Of a stretch of DNA of 64,000 nt, positions 44,955 to 53,525 are shown in pieces. Origin of the DNA: Fundicoccus sp052116145 (GTDB lineage Bacteria > Bacillota > Bacilli > Lactobacillales > Aerococcaceae); NCBI RefSeq assembly GCF_052116145.1, contig NZ_JBQKLQ010000001.1:124001-188000 (forward strand). The letters are read 5' to 3'. How positions within the stretch are numbered: position 1 is the stretch's first letter; the number at the start of each line of letters is the position of its first letter. Below the pieces are notes generated by a model. It worked only from the letters and a program-made list of their open reading frames with translations, had not been told where the DNA came from and ran no database searches. The position numbers and the translations under genes were made by a program.

Positions 44955-45953
44955 TTGGCTGTAACAATAAAAGACGTTGCATTTAGAGCAGGAGTTGCTC
45001 CGTCGACAGTTTCGCGAGTGATTCAAAATAATCCCTCGATTAGTGACGCAACAAAAGAAAAAGTAAGATTAGCAATGAAAGAGTTAAAGTATTATCCAAA
45101 TTTAAATGCTAGAAGTTTAGTGAGTAGAAAATCATTTGTCGTTGGGCTGGTTCTACCAGATGCAACCGATGCGTTCTACCAGAATCCATTTTTCCCAACT
45201 GTATTAAGAGGGATTAATGATGAAGCATCAAAATCTGGTTATGCCTTACTCTTAGCAACAGGACAAACAAGTCTACATCGTCAAAGTAATGTAGAAAAAA
45301 TGGTTCATGGTCGACAAGTAGATGGATTAATCTTCTTATATTCATCTGACGAGGATCCTACCTTTAATTTAGTACAAGAAATGGATTTTCCTTATGTAGT
45401 GATTGGAACACCATCATCAAAGTACGTTAACTTTGTAGATAACGATAATCAAGCAAGTTCATATGAAGGAACGAAACACTTAATTGAAAATGGCGCTAAG
45501 AACATTGCCTTTATAGGGGGAGATGTGAATCGAAGATTTATTCGCGATCGATTGGAAGGATTCAAACAGGCTTTAAAAGAAGCCAAACTACCTATTAAAG
45601 AAGAGTGGATTTTTAATGACGTTAAATTTATTGCTGAAGATGGCTTTAGATTTGTGGAAGCAATAAGTGAATTTTCAGAAGTTGATGCGGTTGTGATTGC
45701 TGACCAATTGGTTACAAAAGGCTTTAAAGCTGGCTGGCGAATGAAAGAGAAGAAGAGAATACCAGCATTGACCTTCAAGGCCTATGACTCTAGCGATGTG
45801 TTAATGACTCATGAGGATGCTTTTATTGATATACAAGCACAGCAACTAGGACAAGTAGCTTTTCAGATGATGATGGATGTGTTGAATGATGAACATACAA
45901 AACCAAGACGATTCGCCCACGAATTTATTCCTCACGTGCTCGTTAATCGCTAA
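44955..45953 (+). CDS. malR: LacI-family regulator, MalR-type
   Basis: 332 residues. HTH VTIKDVAFRAGVAPSTVSRV at the N-terminus, hinge NLNARSLVSRK, then the ligand domain (VVGLVLPDATDAFYQNPFFP; VDGLIFLYSSDE; FVDNDNQASSYEGTKHLI). Start is TTG 44955 with AGGAGG 8 bases before it. Divergent from malQ-glgP, with two palindromic operators in between. Presumed repressor released by maltose or maltodextrin. Confidence 0.88.
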   Translation: MAVTIKDVAFRAGVAPSTVSRVIQNNPSISDATKEKVRLAMKELKYYPNLNARSLVSRKSFVVGLVLPDATDAFYQNPFFPTVLRGINDEASKSGYALLLATGQTSLHRQSNVEKMVHGRQVDGLIFLYSSDEDPTFNLVQEMDFPYVVIGTPSSKYVNFVDNDNQASSYEGTKHLIENGAKNIAFIGGDVNRRFIRDRLEGFKQALKEAKLPIKEEWIFNDVKFIAEDGFRFVEAISEFSEVDAVVIADQLVTKGFKAGWRMKEKKRIPALTFKAYDSSDVLMTHEDAFIDIQAQQLGQVAFQMMMDVLNDEHTKPRRFAHEFIPHVLVNR

Positions 45954-45965
45954 GAAGACAGTAAG

Positions 45966-46019
45966 AAAAAACTAAGCGGTTGGCCACAAAAATGAGTGGG
46001 TCAACCGCTTAGTTTTTTT
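45966..46019. terminator. Bidirectional terminator between malR and the DUF368 gene
   Basis: AAAAACTAAGCGGTTG and its partner CAACCGCTTAGTTTTT form a 16-bp stem. Confidence 0.9.
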
Positions 46020-46848
46020 ATTTGTATTTTTCTTCTAAAGTAGCCATCCATTTGCCAAGTAATGTACCCATAATGAGCATTACAGCACATAACAAGTATT
46101 CAATGACTGTAAAACCTACGTAATTAACAGGGATAATCATTAGTGTCGAAGCAAGAACAATCCCTACTATAAAATGGAAGAAGTAACTATAATAGCGTTC
46201 GAAAATTAATTCGATTGCTTTCGATAGTAGTAACACGGTTACTAAGCCACCAATACCTATTGGAATGATGACAGAAAAGTCGAGTGTTTTAAAACCGTCT
46301 GCCATTGCTGTATAAAGTCCCATATAAACGATAAAGTTTGAAGGGCTTAATCCAGGTACTAGAATACCCAGTGCAATTAAAGCGCCCGAAATAAACCATG
46401 CGATAAAACTAGGTTCGATAGCACCAGAAAAAGATTGCTTCCCTAGGTATAATAAAACTAAACCAAGCAGAAAAGACACGCCTAAAATAAGATAGTCTTT
46501 TTGAGAACGACCTTGCTTACCAGCTTCTTTCCATAAAGATGGAGCAGTTCCGACAATACACCCAACAAAGAACCAAAGAATGATGGTTTCGAAATTACCC
46601 AAAAGGAAACTGACGCCGAAAGATAGAATAACAATACCAGTTAAAGCACCTAAACCTACAGGTATAAAAAATAAGACATCATCTTTAAAGTTTTTAGTAA
46701 TATTTGCTAAAAAGCGAATGATTCTTTCGTAAATTCCAAAAATGGCTGCTAATGCACCACCACTTACGCCAGGCAATATAAAACCTGAACCTATAAACAT
46801 CCCTTTTACAAATCTTAGAATCCAATTCTGTGACGTTGATTCTTTCAT
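46018..46848 (-). CDS. DUF368 membrane protein (PopT-like undecaprenyl-phosphate transporter)
   Basis: 276 residues with about eight to ten membrane segments. The two family repeats are visible: IGSGFILPGVSGGALAAIFG near the N-terminus and LGILVPGLSPSNFIVYMGLY in the second half. DUF368 proteins were recently tied to recycling of the lipid carrier undecaprenyl phosphate across the membrane. Start is the second ATG (46848), which follows GGAGG; the first ATG is part of that site. Single gene on the minus strand. Confidence 0.85.
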   Translation of the reverse strand: MKESTSQNWILRFVKGMFIGSGFILPGVSGGALAAIFGIYERIIRFLANITKNFKDDVLFFIPVGLGALTGIVILSFGVSFLLGNFETIILWFFVGCIVGTAPSLWKEAGKQGRSQKDYLILGVSFLLGLVLLYLGKQSFSGAIEPSFIAWFISGALIALGILVPGLSPSNFIVYMGLYTAMADGFKTLDFSVIIPIGIGGLVTVLLLSKAIELIFERYYSYFFHFIVGIVLASTLMIIPVNYVGFTVIEYLLCAVMLIMGTLLGKWMATLEEKYK

Positions 46849-47112
46849 AATTTCCTCCATTGCATCTAAATAATTTATGTTAGTTCTTTGTTATTCTAGC
46901 TCAAATTGAGTCATTCAGCAATCAAACTTAACTATTATAAAGTGTTTGTCCTATAAAGAACTGTATGTTTTGGAGCGTTACTAGTAGTCTATTTGCCTTT
47001 ATAACTGTATCGTTTGATGCTTATTACTCGAAAAAACTCAAGTTTTCCGTATACTTAAGATAATGATACTATTAGTCAATTGTGGAAAGAACCTTAATGG
47101 AGGGAAATTAAT

Positions 47113-47991
47113 ATGAAATTCAAAAATTTAATAACAGCTGCCTTGGCATTAGGACTGATTGCATCAGCTCGTCCGACGCATCAATTACTAGCCCAAGAGG
47201 AAAGCGAATCAGAAGTTTCAACTGAAGTAAGTGAAACGTCCGAAAGCGAAATGGAAAGTACTGAAGAAGAAACTAGCGAGGCGTCATCTGAACAATCTAG
47301 CGAAGAAACCAAAAAAGAATTAACTGAAGAGGAAGTCGCGAAGTTGGCTGTTTACTTAGAACCAGGGAATGACTTCGACAGTAGTAAGAACTTAACGCAT
47401 GATGAAATTAACGAAAAATATGAGTTGCTTATCGAAGAAGGACAAACAAATAACGAATTAACTGTTGAAGACGTTATTAAACTATTTGGAGAGCCAGGAT
47501 ACGAAAGTTCCTATGGAGACAGTGAGTTTCTACACTACTTAGCAATTGATGACGAGTCAGCTATCCAAGTGAAAATTCAATTTTATGAAGGAGAAGGTTT
47601 ATATCAAGTAATCAAAGAAATTAGAGATAGTGAAGTGTTTGATGTATTAGATATGACGCCTGAAGAAGCATTGGACTACCATGAAAATAATGGAGTAACA
47701 TATGATGAACTTGTGGAAAAATTAGGTGACCCATCACAAGTTGGTTATTACTTCAATTCAGGAAATCGCGAAGCAATATGGGTAACACGTGCAGAGGACG
47801 CAGGTGAAGTACAGTATGTAGCAGTTGATTATAGCGAACCGGCTGAAGAAATCTTAAGTTTCTACTCAGACAGTAGTTATGATGCCTTAAATCCTTCAGA
47901 TGATACCCAAGATGAAGCAGAGTCTGAAGACGAGAATGCATCAGATGGGCTGGAATCATCACAAGAATCAGAGGAAAGTTCTGAAGAATAA
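47113..47991 (+). CDS. Secreted acidic protein with Ser/Glu-rich ends, BamE/BLIP-like core
   Basis: 292 residues. Signal peptide of about 28 residues ending HQLLA before QEESE, without a lipobox. Residues about 30-75 and 255-292 are almost only Ser, Glu, Asp and Thr. The core (about 95-245) contains two similar motifs, LTVEDVIKLFGEPGYESS and VTYDELVEKLGDPSQVGYY. These resemble the repeat start of SmpA/BamE or BLIP-type domains, which bind other proteins. Function unknown. GGAGGG precedes the start; it is followed by its own terminator. Confidence 0.6.
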   Translation: MKFKNLITAALALGLIASARPTHQLLAQEESESEVSTEVSETSESEMESTEEETSEASSEQSSEETKKELTEEEVAKLAVYLEPGNDFDSSKNLTHDEINEKYELLIEEGQTNNELTVEDVIKLFGEPGYESSYGDSEFLHYLAIDDESAIQVKIQFYEGEGLYQVIKEIRDSEVFDVLDMTPEEALDYHENNGVTYDELVEKLGDPSQVGYYFNSGNREAIWVTRAEDAGEVQYVAVDYSEPAEEILSFYSDSSYDALNPSDDTQDEAESEDENASDGLESSQESEESSEE

Positions 47992-48000
47992 AAAAATTAG

Positions 48001-48036
48001 AGGTGTTGCAAATTAAACTTGTAACACCTTTTTTTA
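48001..48036 (+). terminator. Terminator after the secreted acidic protein
   Basis: AGGTGTTGCAA, 7-base loop, TTGTAACACCT, then TTTTTTT. Confidence 0.85.
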
Positions 48037-48099
48037 TCATGTTGCTGTGTATGTTTGATGTGAAAATAAGGACTAATTTATAGAAGGAGACTCTTTGTT

Positions 48100-49560
48100 A
48101 TGAAGAAAATTTACGAAAGGCGCATTATAAAAATAGTCGCTGCTCTATTTTTGATAAGTAATGTCATTGCGGCTGGTAATGTTTTTGCAAATGCAACGCA
48201 GGATGTTAGTGAGTTGGCTACATCTGAGATATTGAACAGTTTGAGTATGGAAGAAGCATTTCCAGTTTATGAAGAAGCGATTAAAACGTTAGAATTTCAT
48301 CAATTAGGTAGTGCTGAATGGACTGGAGCTAGTCTTGAAGAGGTACGAGACAGTGTTAAAGCAGAGGTAGAACCATATGAGGCAACCATCGATGGAGCCC
48401 TTGAATTTAAAATGCTACTCTATCCATATGGTACAGGCGCCTTAGATTCAGCAGAAATTGGCTTTCTCTTTGCAGAGGATCATTTAGTATTCGCTGCATT
48501 AGGTAATTTGATGGTTTCTTTAGATGGGGAAAACTTGCTTGCTGAAGAGGTTGCTGACGCACTTAGTCACGAGGGAGTAACACTAGCCGAAATATCGGAA
48601 GAAAATCCGAAAGTAAAGGCCTTCGGACATGTCTCAGTGGATGGTTTAGGGCGAGATATGCTTGCGATTGATGTGGGTGAAGAAGCAACAAATGGAGCCA
48701 CTTACTTTTTATTTGTAGAAGAGGGGAAAGTTAAAAAAGCAGAGACAATGAATTTATTCTCTGCTATGCAAGGGACTCAAACAATAATGTTTGATAAATT
48801 AGCCCTTCATTATGCCAATGGGCAAATAGGACTCGCTTCGAATAATGTGACAAGTCATGGACTGGAATCATTAAACGTCGAGTCAGAATTGGACGTTGAT
48901 CCAATGAAAACATTAATGACCAAAACAACTCTCACGAATCCTAAGTATGTAGAAGCTTGGCATGGTTACCAGCAAGTACTAGCTGAGTTATCCTTTAGGG
49001 ACTTAGCATCGGAAGAGTTAATCGGGTCAAAAATCGAGGATATCGAAAAGGCGTTTGATGTTGGTGTCGAACCAAGACGTGTTGATTTTTCGGATTCACC
49101 TATTTCTTTATTAGTTTACACATACGAAGCAACTGAAATAAACCCTGCAACTGGTCAACCGGATATTGGAGAAATGGCCTTATACTTTGTTGATGAATTA
49201 CTGGCTTATGCTAGTGTAGCAAGTCGTAGTTTTGTCATTGAAGCGGATAGGGTATTCAATAATGAAGAGGTAACTGCTATTGTCACAGAGCAACTTTCAA
49301 TTGAAGATTTGGCGCATTTAAATCCACAAATTGTCGCAATGGGTTACATGTTCCAAAATGAAGAGCCACGCTCAGTTGTTGCTTTACAAAGTGGAGATAC
49401 TGATGCAAATAGACAAGTGTCATTTATCTTCATCCGTAACGAAGTTGTTCGTGGAGAGGAAACCTATGCGCTAGAAGACGTGGTACAAGATATTCAAACT
49501 AATATGTTTTTTAGTTTAGGTGATTTTTTCGTAAACGAAGCCAATCAAGTAGAGGAATAG
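48100..49560 (+). CDS. Secreted protein of unknown function with two internal repeats
   Basis: 486 residues. Signal peptide 1-30 (LFLISNVIAAGNVFA). I recognise no family. Residues about 52-225 and 284-470 look like two copies of one domain. Matching marks in order are VYEEAIKTLEFHQL with GYQQVLAELSFRDL, then GFLFAEDHLVFAAL with LYFVDELLAYASV. EISEENPKVKAFGH then matches DLAHLNPQIVAMGY, and YFLFVEEGKVKKAET matches SFIFIRNEVVRGEET. Acidic, no Cys, no wall anchor, so free or loosely bound outside the cell. GGAGA before ATG. Follows another secreted acidic protein, but with a terminator between. Confidence 0.65.
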   Translation: MKKIYERRIIKIVAALFLISNVIAAGNVFANATQDVSELATSEILNSLSMEEAFPVYEEAIKTLEFHQLGSAEWTGASLEEVRDSVKAEVEPYEATIDGALEFKMLLYPYGTGALDSAEIGFLFAEDHLVFAALGNLMVSLDGENLLAEEVADALSHEGVTLAEISEENPKVKAFGHVSVDGLGRDMLAIDVGEEATNGATYFLFVEEGKVKKAETMNLFSAMQGTQTIMFDKLALHYANGQIGLASNNVTSHGLESLNVESELDVDPMKTLMTKTTLTNPKYVEAWHGYQQVLAELSFRDLASEELIGSKIEDIEKAFDVGVEPRRVDFSDSPISLLVYTYEATEINPATGQPDIGEMALYFVDELLAYASVASRSFVIEADRVFNNEEVTAIVTEQLSIEDLAHLNPQIVAMGYMFQNEEPRSVVALQSGDTDANRQVSFIFIRNEVVRGEETYALEDVVQDIQTNMFFSLGDFFVNEANQVEE

Positions 49561-49594
49561 TCGGTTCGAATGAAAAAGTGAATGAATCGGCTAT

Positions 49595-49630
49595 AAAAGC
49601 GACATAAAAAGAGTTATGTCGCTTTTTTTT
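49595..49630 (+). terminator. Terminator after the two-repeat secreted protein
   Basis: AAAGCGACATAA, 6-base loop, TTATGTCGCTTT, T-run. Confidence 0.85.
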
Positions 49631-49692
49631 GTTTCTGTATTCGCTTTAATTTGCTATAATTGCATAACAGAATGAATGATGGAGGAGATAAG

Positions 49693-49974
49693 ATGGAAAA
49701 ACATACACTGTATTATAGTGATAAATGTCCTGAGACAAAAGCTTTTGTAGAGGAGCTTAATCGTCAAGGCTACGAATATGATTCGATAAATATTACAGAT
49801 TCTATGAAAAATTTAAAACAATTTTTGAAACTACGCGACAGCAGACCTCAATTTGAAGAAAGAAAATTATGGAACATGGTCGGCGTCCCGGTCTTACATT
49901 TGAAGAACAATAATTTTATATTTGAATTAAATGACTTGAAAGGTGTTTCATGTACCTTGACTGAAACACAGTAA
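49693..49974 (+). CDS. Glutaredoxin-like protein
   Basis: 93 residues with a thioredoxin-like fold. The active-site position reads CPET, a single N-terminal Cys, and the cis-Pro loop is VGVPVLHL. A second Cys lies near the C-terminus (GVSCT). Possibly a monothiol disulfide reductase, partner unknown. ATG 49693 follows GGAGGAG. A TATAAT lies near 49655. It precedes cdd by 30 bases. Confidence 0.75.
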   Translation: MEKHTLYYSDKCPETKAFVEELNRQGYEYDSINITDSMKNLKQFLKLRDSRPQFEERKLWNMVGVPVLHLKNNNFIFELNDLKGVSCTLTETQ

Positions 49975-50004
49975 GTAATAAATCAATCAGAAAGTAGGAA
50001 GAAC

Positions 50005-50412
50005 ATGGAAGAGACTCAAATTCAGTCATTAATGAAAGACGCGCGAGATGTTTTAAAACATTCTTATAGTCCTTATTCTCATTTTCCAGTAGGTGCCGCT
50101 CTATTAACAGAGGATGATCAAGTTTTTACTGGTGTTAATATAGAAAATGTTTCTTTTGGTGTGACCAATTGTGCAGAACGTAGTGCTATTTTTACAGCTG
50201 TATCAATGGGATATAGACCTGGCTTTATTAAAGCGATAGCAGTTGCAGGCGATACAGAAACGTTCCTTTCACCTTGTAGCGTTTGTCGTCAAGTAATGGT
50301 TGAATTTTGTAAGCCAGAAACTCCCGTTTATCTGACGCGTAATGATGGAGAAATTTTAACAACAACTGTGACGGAGTTAGTTCCTTACGCTTTTGAGAAA
50401 TTGGATATGTAA
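50005..50412 (+). CDS. cdd: Cytidine deaminase
   Basis: 135 residues, the short tetrameric form. The zinc site comes from NCAERSAIF (Cys and catalytic Glu) and SPCSVCRQVM (two Cys). SYSPYSHFPVGAALL and GVNIENVSFG bind the nucleoside. It deaminates cytidine and deoxycytidine for pyrimidine salvage. Confidence 0.95.
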   Translation: MEETQIQSLMKDARDVLKHSYSPYSHFPVGAALLTEDDQVFTGVNIENVSFGVTNCAERSAIFTAVSMGYRPGFIKAIAVAGDTETFLSPCSVCRQVMVEFCKPETPVYLTRNDGEILTTTVTELVPYAFEKLDM

Positions 50413-50497
50413 CTTTAATAGAAATAAGGTTTGCTTAGTTGGCTCCTATCACTGAAATTTGATATATTAAACTTAAACAACAAAGAGGAGAGATAAA

Positions 50498-50878
50498 ATG
50501 GCACAAACATTTTTACACGCTTGTTATCGCGTACATGATTTAGAAGCATCAATGAAATTCTATACTGAGGTATTTGATTTTAAAGTGACTCGTGAAAGAA
50601 AATTCCCAGAGCACGGTTTTGACTTAGTTTACTTAGTAGTTCCTGGCAGTGATTTCGAGTTAGAACTAACTTATAACTATGACGCTGATCCATACACTAT
50701 TGGAAACGGCTTTAGTCATTTGGCATTAGGGGTAGATGATTTAGAAAGCATCCATGCCAAATGTTTAGAATCAGGTTATGAAACAACAGAAATGAAAGGA
50801 CTCCCTGGTAGCAAACCCTCTTATTTCTTTGTGTCAGATCCAGACGGTTACCGTCTTGAAGTGATGAGAAACAACTAG
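50498..50878 (+). CDS. gloA: Lactoylglutathione lyase / glyoxalase I family protein
   Basis: 126 residues, two vicinal-oxygen-chelate modules. Metal ligands: His in FLHACYRVHDLEAS, Glu in FELELTYNYD, His in GFSHLALGVDD, Glu in GYRLEVMRNN. It isomerises the methylglyoxal-thiol adduct. A Gram-positive cell may use another thiol than glutathione. GAGGAGAG precedes the start. Confidence 0.9.
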   Translation: MAQTFLHACYRVHDLEASMKFYTEVFDFKVTRERKFPEHGFDLVYLVVPGSDFELELTYNYDADPYTIGNGFSHLALGVDDLESIHAKCLESGYETTEMKGLPGSKPSYFFVSDPDGYRLEVMRNN

Positions 50879-51003
50879 AAATCCATTGGATAGTTTAGAA
50901 AACGTGGGTTTGAGCTAGGTTAGTCAGATGACTTACGGTGGAGCGTTCCATTCTTGTGTTTATTCATTTCAAACATAAGAATGGATTTAACGTTGATAAA
51001 CAC
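50879..51003. other. Region after gloA with a long inverted repeat
   Basis: CCATTCTTGTGTTT (50948-50961) pairs with AAACATAAGAATGG (50971-50984), 14 bp with one G-T pair, but only a weak T-run follows. It may be the gloA terminator. No gene seen. Confidence 0.5.
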
Positions 51004-51032
51004 TTGTTAAATACGAAAAGCTATGTTAAGAT
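51004..51032 (+). promoter_or_regulatory. Promoter of the small RNA
   Basis: -35 TTGTTA (51004-51009), 17 bases, -10 TAAGAT (51027-51032). Expected start at about 51038-51041. Confidence 0.65.
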
Positions 51033-51038
51033 ACTTTC

Positions 51039-51235
51039 TATGCGATGAGTCGAATAACAATCAGATTAGATTGTGAAGGCAAGGTATCAGAGTTTTTAAC
51101 TCAGCCAGGATGGTGATACAAGTATTCGTTGCTGTGAACAATGCATACTAATTATTTTATAATAATTTTGCCGCTCGAAGAGTGGTTACCACTCAACAAT
51201 CCTTAAACCAAATTGGTTTAAGGGTTTTTTTTATT
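51039..51235 (+). ncRNA. Probable structured small RNA of about 195 nt (possibly 6S-like)
   Basis: A non-coding stretch with its own promoter (51004-51032) and terminator (51201-51232). Pairings I can draw: TATGC (51039) with GCATA (51143); CGAATA (51051) with TATTCG (51123); ACAATC with GATTGT (51057-51074); GTATCA (51084) with TGATAC (51114); an inner hairpin GAGTT/AACTC. Then come ATTAT/ATAAT and GAGTGG/CCACTC. There is no open frame of note. Length and stand-alone context would suit 6S RNA, but I could not match 6S, tmRNA, RNase P, SRP RNA or a known riboswitch core. It is separated from glgB by about 300 bases. Confidence 0.55.
51201..51232 (+). terminator. Terminator of the small RNA
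   Basis: CCTTAAACCA, loop AAT, TGGTTTAAGG, then eight T. A perfect 10-bp stem. Confidence 0.9.
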
Positions 51236-51484
51236 TTGGTAGCCAAAAACGTATAATATCTGTTATTATATAATTAAGGTTTTATTAAAATGAAATTATA
51301 ATTCGCTAAACATATTGATAATGACTAGCTAATGAAACTTTATGTTGATAAGTGATTTTTTTGTCAAAGGACGATTTTATTAAAAAAAAGACCAGAAAGT
51401 AATGTTAATGATTTTTTATTATTTCACTGAGTATTCATTTGTTTTCATGGAAAAAGATAGTAAAAAAAGGCAATTCCTCATGAA
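51236..51484. other. AT-rich leader before glgB
   Basis: About 250 bases, no gene or RNA fold seen. Many TATAAT-like runs make promoter calls unreliable here except the one next to the start. Confidence 0.5.
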
Positions 51485-51508
51485 AATAAAACGCTTACAT
51501 GATATAAT
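51485..51508 (+). promoter_or_regulatory. Promoter region of the glg operon with cre-like site
   Basis: -10 TATAAT (51503-51508). Over the -35 position lies AATAAAACGCTTACA (51485-51499), identical to a 15-mer before the ABC importer gene at 17508. The core AACGCTTACA fits a CcpA-type site with a weak left side. Confidence 0.5.
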
Positions 51509-51537
51509 GATTTTAATAAAGAAAGGAGCAGTTACTT

Positions 51538-53445
51538 ATGAAACAACTTGTTGTTACTTTGCCAAATTTTGAAGAAAATATCTATTTTTTTAATCAAGGT
51601 AATCATGTTGAAGCTTATCGTTTCTTAGGTAGCAAATCTCATATACATGATGGAATAGAAGGCTATCAATTTAGTGTATGGGCGCCGAATGCTTATAAAG
51701 TTTATTTACTTGGAGATTTTAACCAATGGACTAATCAGAATATGAATTTATTTGATGGGGGTGTTTGGACTCTATTTATTCCGAATGCTCAAAAGGGTCA
51801 ATGTTATAAATACGGCATTGATCATGGTAATGGTCATATTGAGTATAAAATTGATCCATTTAGTAATCGTTTCGAATTAGCACCAAAAGATGCGAGCATC
51901 GTATGGGATGTTTATGATTTTGAGTGGCAAGATGCTGATTGGTTACGTAGGCGAGCGCGTCGTGATAAATTTAGTACACCACTTCAAATTTATGAGATGC
52001 ATGGTACTTCATGGAAGCAACATGAAGATGGGAGTTACTATAGCTTTGCCGAATTAGCCGATGAATTGATTCCGTATGTGAAAAAGATGGGCTACACTCA
52101 CATAGAATTTTTACCTTTAATGGATCATCCATTAGAAGCGTCGTGGGGTTATCAAATTACAGGTTATTTTTCAGTTGGTGGTCGCTTTGGCACGAATGAA
52201 GACTTTAAAGAGTTTGTTAACCGAGCGCATCAAGAAAATATTGGCGTCATTATGGATTGGGTGCCCGGGCATTATTGTCGTAATGCTAACGCATTAGCTT
52301 ACTATGATGGGACACCTACTTACGAGTATCAAGATATAAACAAAGCGAACAATGTTGGTTGGGGTACACTCAATTTTGATTTAGGAAAAACACAAGTTCA
52401 AAGTTTCTTAATATCAAGTGCTTATTTCTGGCTTGAGGAATTCCATTTAGATGGCCTGAGAGTCGATGCAGTATCTAACATGTTGTATTTAGATTTTGAC
52501 CAAGGACCATGGACGCCAAATGAAGATGGAACGAATGAAAATAAAGAAGGCGTTAAATTCCTTCAAAAGATGAACCAAACAATTCATGAGGCGCTACCAG
52601 ATGTACTAATGATTGCTGAGGAAAGTACAAGTCGAGAGAAAATCACGCATCCTGTCAGTGAAGGCGGCTTAGGCTTTGATTATAAATGGAATATGGGTTG
52701 GATGAATGACACATTGAAGTTTTTCGAGATGGATCCAATCTATCGACCAGAAAATTTAACTTTAATTACATTTGTTTTCATGTACCAATACAAAGAACGC
52801 TATGTCTTGCCATATTCACATGATGAAGTAGTCCATGGAAAAAGCTCAATGCTAGGTAAAGTTCCAGGCGATCGTTTTAATCAATTTGCAAACCTAAGAG
52901 TGATTCACGGTTATATGCTTGCTCAACCAGGTAAAATTTTACATTTTATGGGTAATGAGATTGGTCAATATTTAGAATGGCGATTTTATTCTGGTTTGGA
53001 ATGGAATGATTTACAAAGACCCTTTAATCGTGAGTATCAACATTACATGCAAACGATTAATAAGTTAGGTCTGAAAGAAAAAGCATTTTTTGAACAAGAT
53101 CACGAGCCAAGTGGTTTAACGGTACTTGATGCTGACAACTATGATGAAGGAGTGTTAACTTTTATTCGTCATGGCAAACATCCACGTGACTTTATTATTG
53201 TTATCTGTAACTTTGTGCCCGTGCAACGTGACTCTGTCAGAATTGGTGTCCCCTATCGTGGACAGTATGAAGTGCTTTTAAATTCTGATGCAAAAGAATT
53301 TGGTGGTAAGTGGACAAACGAAAAAGAAGTATTCAAAACAGAAGAGATTGAGTTTAATAATCAACCTCATTCTATAGAAGTAACAATACCTGCTTTATCA
53401 GTAATGTATATTCGACCGAAAAGAGTTTATGGCGTCAAAAAGTAA
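51538..53445 (+). CDS. glgB: 1,4-alpha-glucan branching enzyme
   Basis: 635 residues, GH13. N-terminal CBM48 (YQFSVWAPNAYKVYLLGDFN), barrel blocks HIEFLPLMDHPLEASWGYQ, the nucleophile Asp in LDGLRVDAVSNMLY, the acid Glu in LMIAEESTSRE, and LPYSHDEVVHGKSSM. It forms alpha-1,6 branches in glycogen. GAAAGGAG before the start. First gene of glgBCDA. Confidence 0.96.
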   Translation: MKQLVVTLPNFEENIYFFNQGNHVEAYRFLGSKSHIHDGIEGYQFSVWAPNAYKVYLLGDFNQWTNQNMNLFDGGVWTLFIPNAQKGQCYKYGIDHGNGHIEYKIDPFSNRFELAPKDASIVWDVYDFEWQDADWLRRRARRDKFSTPLQIYEMHGTSWKQHEDGSYYSFAELADELIPYVKKMGYTHIEFLPLMDHPLEASWGYQITGYFSVGGRFGTNEDFKEFVNRAHQENIGVIMDWVPGHYCRNANALAYYDGTPTYEYQDINKANNVGWGTLNFDLGKTQVQSFLISSAYFWLEEFHLDGLRVDAVSNMLYLDFDQGPWTPNEDGTNENKEGVKFLQKMNQTIHEALPDVLMIAEESTSREKITHPVSEGGLGFDYKWNMGWMNDTLKFFEMDPIYRPENLTLITFVFMYQYKERYVLPYSHDEVVHGKSSMLGKVPGDRFNQFANLRVIHGYMLAQPGKILHFMGNEIGQYLEWRFYSGLEWNDLQRPFNREYQHYMQTINKLGLKEKAFFEQDHEPSGLTVLDADNYDEGVLTFIRHGKHPRDFIIVICNFVPVQRDSVRIGVPYRGQYEVLLNSDAKEFGGKWTNEKEVFKTEEIEFNNQPHSIEVTIPALSVMYIRPKRVYGVKK

Positions 53446-53525
53446 GGGAAGGGGATAGAATATGAATAGAGTTTAAAAAACTTTATTCCGTCTAGCCAAC
53501 GTATAAAATATTCTGATAAATCTTT

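Noticed and set aside
51160..51232. T-box-like leader (GAGTGGTTACCAC followed by a terminator)
   Set aside because: The conserved T-box bulge sequence is not matched, no aminoacyl or amino-acid gene follows, and about 300 bases separate it from glgB.
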